Below, piece after piece: positions 4,790 through 9,237 of a stretch of DNA of 9,237 nt. The notes beneath the pieces were generated by a model that saw nothing but the letters and a program-made list of their open reading frames with translations, was not told where the DNA came from and did not search any database. Position 1 is the stretch's first letter. The number at the start of each line of letters is the position of its first letter. Position numbers and translations under genes: made by a program. Origin of the DNA: JBBAGE01 sp041655055 (GTDB lineage: Bacteria; Pseudomonadota; Alphaproteobacteria; Rhodobacterales; Rhodobacteraceae); contig JBBAGE010000099.1 of NCBI GenBank assembly GCA_041655055.1, forward strand, positions 1 to 9,237, in the 5' to 3' direction.

Positions 4790-6541
4790 TTATTCCTCGA
4801 ACGGATCCCATTCGTCTTCGACTTCGGACAGAGCCTCGGCCTGGGCCTGGGCCTCGATCGCCTTGGGGGTTCTGATATCGGTGATTTTGGCCTTGGGAAA
4901 GGCATCAAAAACGGCGGCCACCAGCGGATGGGTGCGGGCCTCGGCCTCAAGCGCGATACGCTCGGCGTCGCGGGTTTGCGCAATCGTGGGGGCGGCGGCG
5001 TCATTAACAAGCGTCACCGACCAGCGCTGCCCCGTCCAGCCCTGCAGGCGGGTTTTCAGCCGCTGCGCCAGATCGGCGGGCGCGTCCGGCGTAGGGGTGA
5101 ATTCGATCCGCCCCGGCGCATAGCGCGCAAGACGCAGCGTGGTTTCCACCTCGATCAGCAGCTTCACATCGCGGTTGGCGCGGATCAGTTCGACCACATC
5201 ATCAAAGCGTGCGTAATGCGCCAGCGCCGTATCGGGGGCCTGTGCCAGCGCCGTGGCCGCGCCCCAACCGCTGCCGCCACCGGGGGCGGGATTGTGGCTT
5301 TGGGCCGAAACGCCGCCACCGCCACCACCACCACCGCCGCCACCCGGCGCAGCGCCCGGGCCGGGCGTGGGCGGCGGCGGCATATCGCGCAATTTGCGCA
5401 CCAGTTCCTCGGGCGAGGGCAGATCGGCCACATGCGTCAGCCGGATGATCGCCATTTCCGCCGCCATCATCACATTGGGCGATGCGGCGACTTCCTCAAG
5501 CGCCCTGAGCAGCATCTGCCACATCCGCGTCAGCACCCGCATCGGCAGACGCGCGGCCATGGCCTGGCCCCGGCTACGTTCATCGGGGGATACGGTCGGA
5601 TCATGGGCGGCATCGGGGGTGATCTTGATCACGCTGATCCAATGGGTGATTTCCGCCAGATCGCGCAGCACTGCCACCGGATCGGCCCCATCGGCATATT
5701 GCGCGGCCAGTTCGGTCAGCGCGGCGGCGGCATCACCGGCCATGATCATGTCGAACAGATCCAGCACCCGCCCGCGATCGGCAAGCCCCAGCATGGCGCG
5801 CACCTCGGCCGCGCCGGTTTCACCGGCGCCATGGCTGATCGCCTGATCAAGCAACGATGTGGCATCGCGGGCCGAACCCTCGGACGCGCGAATGATCAGC
5901 GCCAGCGCATCGTCGGAAATCTGTGCGCGTTCGGCATCGGCGATCCGGCGCAGCAGGCCCATCATATCCTCGGGCTCGATCCGGCGCAGATCAAAACGCT
6001 GACAGCGCGACAGCACCGTGACCGGCACTTTGCGGATTTCGGTCGTGGCAAAGATGAATTTCACATGCTCGGGCGGCTCTTCGAGCGTTTTAAGCAGCGC
6101 GTTGAACGCACTGGTCGAAAGCATATGCACTTCGTCGATGATATAGATCTTATACCGCGCCGAGGCCGCCCGGTAATGCACCGAATCGATGATTTCGCGG
6201 ATATCGCCCACCCCGGTGCGCGAGGCGGCGTCCATTTCCATCACATCGACATGGCGGCCTTCCATGATGGCCACGCAATGTTCGCATTGCCCGCAAGGCT
6301 CGGTCGTGGGGCCGCCGGTGCCGTCGGGGCCGATGCAATTCATACCCTTGGCGATGATGCGCGCGGTGGTGGTTTTGCCGGTGCCGCGAATGCCGGTCAT
6401 GATAAAGGCCTGCGCGATGCGGTCGGCGGCAAAGGCATTTTTCAGAATGCGCACCATGGCATCCTGTCCGACCAGATCGGCAAAGGTTTCCGGGCGATAT
6501 TTGCGCGCCAGAACCCGGTAGCCGGTCGTATCTTCTGCCAT
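4790..6541 (-). CDS. dnaX: DNA polymerase III subunit gamma/tau
   Basis: The product is 583 residues, the motor subunit of the replicative clamp loader. The AAA+ part shows the Walker A GIRGTGKT (50-57), zinc-binding cysteines 69, 83, 86 and 89 (EPCGQCEHC), Walker B IIDEVHML (134-141) and the SRC sensor motif LSRC (177-180). A collar domain follows to about residue 380. A proline/glycine linker (388-426) contains 11 consecutive glycines (400-410), then the tau-specific C-terminal part, which contacts the polymerase and ends EDEWDPFEE. The start at 6541 has a GAGGGTG Shine-Dalgarno about 5 bases upstream. I see no A-rich slippery site like the E. coli frameshift signal, so any short gamma form would need another route, such as proteolysis. 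It heads the dnaX-ybaB-recR operon, 74 bases after rsgA. Confidence 0.96.
   Translation of the reverse strand: MAEDTTGYRVLARKYRPETFADLVGQDAMVRILKNAFAADRIAQAFIMTGIRGTGKTTTARIIAKGMNCIGPDGTGGPTTEPCGQCEHCVAIMEGRHVDVMEMDAASRTGVGDIREIIDSVHYRAASARYKIYIIDEVHMLSTSAFNALLKTLEEPPEHVKFIFATTEIRKVPVTVLSRCQRFDLRRIEPEDMMGLLRRIADAERAQISDDALALIIRASEGSARDATSLLDQAISHGAGETGAAEVRAMLGLADRGRVLDLFDMIMAGDAAAALTELAAQYADGADPVAVLRDLAEITHWISVIKITPDAAHDPTVSPDERSRGQAMAARLPMRVLTRMWQMLLRALEEVAASPNVMMAAEMAIIRLTHVADLPSPEELVRKLRDMPPPPTPGPGAAPGGGGGGGGGGGVSAQSHNPAPGGGSGWGAATALAQAPDTALAHYARFDDVVELIRANRDVKLLIEVETTLRLARYAPGRIEFTPTPDAPADLAQRLKTRLQGWTGQRWSVTLVNDAAAPTIAQTRDAERIALEAEARTHPLVAAVFDAFPKAKITDIRTPKAIEAQAQAEALSEVEDEWDPFEE
5312..5344 (-). 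repeat. GGY trinucleotide run encoding 11 glycines in dnaX
   Basis: Eleven uninterrupted GGC/GGT codons (residues 400-410 of DnaX) sit in the flexible linker between the collar and tau domains. GGT and GGC alternate irregularly, so this is an imperfect triplet repeat that could change length by slippage while keeping frame. Confidence 0.9.
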
Positions 6542-6615
6542 GTCACCCTCGATATCGCTGCTGGCGCCAAACTAAGCCCGCGGGCGGGCGGCGTCCACCT
6601 CTGATCGCGGGGAAA

Positions 6616-7668
6616 TTACTCGCCCCGGCGGGCGCGGCGGGCCTTGGCTGCGGCCTTTTGCTGTTTGCTGAAATTGCGGCCCCGGGCGCGCCTTTCGGCG
6701 ATGGTGGTGGAATTGCGCAGATCTTCTTCGTGCAGGGCCAGCCAGCGGGCGACGCGGGCACCATCAACCGTGCCATCATCGATTGCAGCGCGGATGGCGC
6801 AACCCGGTTCCCCCTGATGCGCGCAATCGGAAAATCGGCAGGCGGTGGCAATGTCGGCCAGATCGGCGAATACCGCGTCAATGCCGCTGCCCGCATCATG
6901 CAGCGCCAGTTCGCGCATGCCGGGCGTGTCGATCAGCCAGCCGCCCGCGCGCATCGGATGCAGGGAACGCGCGGTAGTGGTATGGCGGCCCTTGGCATCA
7001 TCTTCGCGGATATCGCCCACGGCCAGATCCGCGCCGGTCAGCCCCGATGCAATGGTGGATTTGCCAACGCCGGATGATCCGACCAGCGCTACGGTCTGCC
7101 CCGGCCCGCACCATGGCGCAAGCCGGGCCAGATCATCGGGGGCGCGGGCGTTGATGGCCAGCGCCTCGGCCTGGGGGAAATGATCGTGCAGCACGGCCAG
7201 CAGATCGGCGGGGGCGTGATCGGGATCGGGGCGGTCGGCGCGGGTCAGGATCAGCACCGGGGCGACGCCCGCCTCAAGCGCGAGCGCGATATAGCGTTCC
7301 AGCCGGGCAAGGTTGAAATCGGCGTTGCACGAGGTGACGATAAATAACGTATCGATATTGGCCGCGATCAATTGGGCCTCGGCCATCGGGCCGGCGGCGC
7401 GGCGGCTGATCAGGCTTTTGCGCCCAAGCACCCGGATCACCCGCCCTGCGGCAGGGTCGATCAGCGCCCAATCCCCCACCGCCAGATCGGTTGCAACATG
7501 ATCGCCGGTCAGCGCAAATTCCGCGCGCCCGCCGTCAGACAGCGCGATCACGCTGCGGCGACGAATTTCGGCCAGACGCAGGGGGCTCAGATGCGCGGCC
7601 TCATCCATGCTGATCTGATCGGCAAAGAAATCCGACCAGCCGGGATCATGGGACAGGGCCGCCATCAT
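6616..7668 (-). CDS. rsgA: Small ribosomal subunit biogenesis GTPase RsgA
   Basis: The product is 350 residues from the chosen start. RsgA is a circularly permuted GTPase that helps late maturation of the 30S subunit. An N-terminal OB-fold region comes first (about 30-95), then the permuted G motifs: G4 as LTRAD (about 141-145), P-loop GSSGVGKS (197-204), G2 region DDAKGRHTTT (223-232) and G3 DTPG (247-250). The C-terminal zinc site has Cys277, Cys282, His284 and Cys290, followed by a basic tail (RRARGRNFSKQQKAAAKARR) suited to rRNA binding. The start is uncertain: the open frame extends upstream through the SRP RNA, which cannot be coding here, and ATGs at 7689, 7668 and 7665 all lack a good Shine-Dalgarno; 7668 fits the family's N-terminus best. 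It lies between ffs and dnaX and may be transcribed with dnaX. Confidence 0.92.
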   Translation of the reverse strand: MMAALSHDPGWSDFFADQISMDEAAHLSPLRLAEIRRRSVIALSDGGRAEFALTGDHVATDLAVGDWALIDPAAGRVIRVLGRKSLISRRAAGPMAEAQLIAANIDTLFIVTSCNADFNLARLERYIALALEAGVAPVLILTRADRPDPDHAPADLLAVLHDHFPQAEALAINARAPDDLARLAPWCGPGQTVALVGSSGVGKSTIASGLTGADLAVGDIREDDAKGRHTTTARSLHPMRAGGWLIDTPGMRELALHDAGSGIDAVFADLADIATACRFSDCAHQGEPGCAIRAAIDDGTVDGARVARWLALHEEDLRNSTTIAERRARGRNFSKQQKAAAKARRARRGE

Positions 7669-7790
7669 CGGCGCCAAAATCCCGCGCATGCCGTGCAAAG
7701 GGCCGGGAAACGGGCGATGGCGATGCGTCGTGCTATGGCAGGCTGCCTTGAAACGGGGCCACAGCATCACATGCTGCAAGCGTTGCAAGA

Positions 7791-7889
7791 GGTGAGAGGC
7801 TGGACAACGACCCAAGCGGGGCTCGTTACGGCTGCTTCCTTCCGGACCTGACCGGGTTGGCGAGGCGCTTGCCCGCGCCAACCTCTCAC
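7791..7889 (-). ncRNA. ffs: Signal recognition particle RNA, small bacterial type (4.5S)
   Basis: The minus strand carries the hallmark SRP domain IV core: GGTCAGGTCCGGAAGGAAGC, with the GGAA tetraloop and the asymmetric loop that binds the Ffh M domain (about 7834-7853). The ends pair as expected for the long rod: GTGAGAGG (7889-7882) with CCTCTCAC (7799-7792), continuing with TTGG (7881-7878) against CCAG (7803-7800). The length of about 99 bases fits the small SRP RNA. With Ffh and FtsY it targets nascent membrane proteins. A promoter sits correctly upstream. Downstream, CAGCAT-GTG-ATGCTG (7776-7762) is a possible 3' hairpin without a T-run, so read-through into rsgA is possible. Exact ends are inferred from the pairing. 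Confidence 0.95.
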
Positions 7890-7893
7890 GTTC

Positions 7894-7922
7894 CATGTAG
7901 GGCAGGGCGCGGGGCTTGGCAA
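7894..7922 (-). promoter_or_regulatory. Candidate sigma70-type promoter of the SRP RNA gene
   Basis: On the minus strand TTGCCA (7922-7917) and TACATG (7899-7894) are separated by 17 bases. The last -10 base lies 4 bases before G7889, the first base of the SRP terminal stem, so the promoter and the predicted RNA 5' end agree. It is divergent from nudC, for which I find no convincing promoter in the same gap. Confidence 0.6.
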
Positions 7923-7989
7923 GGTGCCAGATGGCGGGTTGTGCGCCGGGGCGGATTGGGCGATGACTTGGCAAAACAAGGGGGCGCCC

Positions 7990-8955
7990 ATGCTGCTGAG
8001 CGAAACGGTGACTTTCGGGGGATCGGGGCTGAACCGCGCGGCCGAGCTGCGCAATGATGCCGCCGCATTGGCACGGATGCTGGATGATCCCACAACCCGG
8101 ATCATGATTTTATGGCGAGGCAAGCCTCTGTTTGCCGATGCGGCGCAGGATCGGCTGTTATGGCTGAGCCAGGGGCATGCCTTGCTGGCGGATGCGGGGG
8201 ATACGCGGCTGTTCATGGGGCGCGATGATGCGGGCGCGGCGCTGTTTGCCGCGGATATTTCGCGCTGGCGGCCCGATGTGCGCGAGGATGAACAGGGCCT
8301 GTTTGATACCAGCGCCCAGACCCATCCCCTGTTGGGCGAGGGGCCGCGTTTTGCCGATCTGCGCATGTCGATGGCACTGCTTTCCCCGCGCGAAGCGGAA
8401 CTGGCCGCCATGGCGCGTGGCATCGTGTTTTGGCACCAAAGCCACCGGTTTTGTTCGCAATGCGGGGTGCAAAGCGATCCCACCCATGGTGGCTGGCAGC
8501 GGATTTGCCCGTCTTGCGGTGCGCATCATTTTCCACGCAGCGATCCTGTGGCGATCATGCTGGTGACGCATGGCAATTCGGTGCTGGTCGGGCGCGCGGC
8601 CCAATGGCCTGCGGGGATGTTTTCGCTGCTTGCGGGCTATATCGAGCCGGGCGAGACGATCGAGGGCGCGGTGCGCCGCGAAGTGTATGAGGAATCGGGC
8701 GTGCGGATCGGTGCGGTCGAATATCTGGCATCCCAGCCCTGGCCCTTTCCGTCATCCCTGATGATCGGCTGCAAGGCCGAGGCGATCAGCACCGAAATCA
8801 GCATTGATCCCAATGAGCTGGAAGAAGCGCTGTGGATCACGCGCGAGGATATGGCCGCCGCCTTTGCCGGGCAGCATCCCCGCCTGACCCCGGCGCGGCA
8901 GGGGGCGATAGCTCAATTTTTGCTTAGAAACTGGCTTGCGGACCGTCTGGATTGA
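7990..8955 (+). CDS. nudC: NAD+ diphosphatase / NAD-RNA decapping hydrolase NudC
   Basis: The product is 321 residues. NudC hydrolyses NAD(H) to NMN(H) and AMP, and in bacteria it also removes NAD caps from RNA. An N-terminal domain (1-150) is followed by a four-cysteine zinc ribbon (Cys155, Cys158, Cys173, Cys176), then the Nudix fold with a perfect Nudix box: Gly216, Glu222, Arg230-Glu231, Glu234-Glu235 and Gly237 in GYIEPGETIEGAVRREVYEE and the next three residues. SQPWPFP (248-254) is the signature that separates NADH pyrophosphatases from other Nudix enzymes. The start at 7990 is chosen because a G-rich AAGGGGG lies just upstream and the N-terminus MLLSETVTFGGSGLNRAAEL looks native; an ATG at 7963 and a GTG at 7924 are in frame but less likely. 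It is followed by an SRPBCC gene after 46 bases and may be co-transcribed with it. Confidence 0.94.
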   Translation: MLLSETVTFGGSGLNRAAELRNDAAALARMLDDPTTRIMILWRGKPLFADAAQDRLLWLSQGHALLADAGDTRLFMGRDDAGAALFAADISRWRPDVREDEQGLFDTSAQTHPLLGEGPRFADLRMSMALLSPREAELAAMARGIVFWHQSHRFCSQCGVQSDPTHGGWQRICPSCGAHHFPRSDPVAIMLVTHGNSVLVGRAAQWPAGMFSLLAGYIEPGETIEGAVRREVYEESGVRIGAVEYLASQPWPFPSSLMIGCKAEAISTEISIDPNELEEALWITREDMAAAFAGQHPRLTPARQGAIAQFLLRNWLADRLD

Positions 8956-9001
8956 CCGGATAAAAGCGCGTGTTTGGTGATCAGGGACAGGTTCGGCGCT
9001 T

Positions 9002-9237
9002 ATGAAATTCTCTACCCGCGAAGATATCGAAGCTCCGATAGACTTTGTTTACAGCCAGTTCAGCGATTTTGAAGGGTTTGAACGGCTGGCCCGCCAACGC
9101 GGCGTGGCCGTCGAACAGATCGCGCCCGGCGCGCCTGACGGGCTGCACCGCGAATGGCAGGCCAAGGCGCGCTATCGCGGCAAGCTGCGCGATATCGGCC
9201 TGCGGATCGAGGATCTGCGCGCCGCCGACGGGTATCT
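9002..9237 (+). CDS. SRPBCC/START-fold family protein (N-terminal part, cut by window end)
   Basis: An open frame runs from ATG 9002 to the window edge (78 codons). It begins MKFSTREDIEAPIDFVYSQF, which has the beta-strand then helix opening (xxxEDIxAPIxxVxxxxxDF) typical of SRPBCC (Bet v 1/START-like) proteins, which bind hydrophobic ligands in a helix-grip pocket. The rest (FERLARQRGVAVEQ, HREWQAKARYRGKLRDI) continues the expected strand pattern. No specific ligand can be named. The ribosome site is weak: an AGG about 12 bases upstream. It follows nudC on the same strand after 46 bases, with no terminator seen between them. Codon use matches its neighbours. Confidence 0.75.
   Translation, partial: MKFSTREDIEAPIDFVYSQFSDFEGFERLARQRGVAVEQIAPGAPDGLHREWQAKARYRGKLRDIGLRIEDLRAADGY

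Noticed and set aside
4790..5344. A programmed frameshift in dnaX producing gamma, as in E. coli or Thermus
   Set aside because: There is no A-rich slippery heptamer or long A run in the linker region; the only run is GGY codons, which keep the frame.
4928..6604. A 558-codon open frame on the plus strand opposite dnaX
   Set aside because: It mirrors dnaX codon by codon, has the His/Arg/Gln-rich composition of an antisense frame in GC-rich DNA, and shows no domain. dnaX is unmistakable on the other strand.
7669..7974. An N-terminal extension of RsgA by about 100 residues
   Set aside because: The extension runs through the SRP RNA, and its translation (Arg/Pro/Ser-rich) has no similarity to RsgA N-termini.
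7767..8483. A 238-codon minus-strand frame covering the SRP RNA and the first half of nudC
   Set aside because: It lies antisense to nudC, whose zinc ribbon and Nudix box are complete, and it overlaps the SRP RNA. No domain is visible.

Overview
The window looks like core chromosome of an alphaproteobacterium, most likely a member of the Rhodobacteraceae. The basis is high GC with GC-rich third codon positions, a DUF1013/TrcR cell-cycle regulator (an alphaproteobacterial family), a fold-III ornithine/lysine decarboxylase with a structured leader, and the dnaX-ybaB-recR order beside a small bacterial SRP RNA. I see no insertion sequence, phage gene, CRISPR array, tRNA or rRNA, and no patch of clearly foreign base composition.

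Layout. (1) 1-510 (+): C-terminal part of a PIG3-like quinone oxidoreductase, followed by a 221-base gap with strong inverted repeats. (2) 732-1367 (-): exported RNase T2, divergent from trcR at 1490-2248 (+), which has a GC-rich hairpin in its leader and a terminator at 2253-2277. (3) 2278-2594: spacer with a candidate promoter and a structured leader, then the PLP-dependent ornithine/lysine decarboxylase at 2595-3767 (+), closed by a clear intrinsic terminator at 3794-3819. (4) On the minus strand, read from right to left: SRP RNA (ffs, 7889-7791), rsgA (7668-6616), dnaX (6541-4790), ybaB (4774-4430) and recR (4412-3828). dnaX, ybaB and recR are tightly spaced and look like one operon; rsgA ends 74 bases before dnaX and may join it. 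(5) On the plus strand, divergent from the SRP RNA: nudC (7990-8955) and the start of an SRPBCC/START-fold gene (9002 to the window edge).

The genes are mostly housekeeping: clamp loading (DnaX), nucleoid binding (YbaB), recombinational repair (RecR), ribosome assembly (RsgA), membrane protein targeting (SRP RNA), NAD(H) and NAD-RNA hydrolysis (NudC), polyamine synthesis (decarboxylase) and cell-cycle transcription (TrcR). The most informative non-coding element is the decarboxylase leader. There, one short segment (2542-2548) can pair with the 5' end of the RNA, with a neighbouring tetraloop hairpin arm, or with the Shine-Dalgarno, which suggests switch-type control of polyamine synthesis. 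It fits the known alphaproteobacterial speF leader family in position and gene context, so it may not be new. No unambiguously novel system was found.
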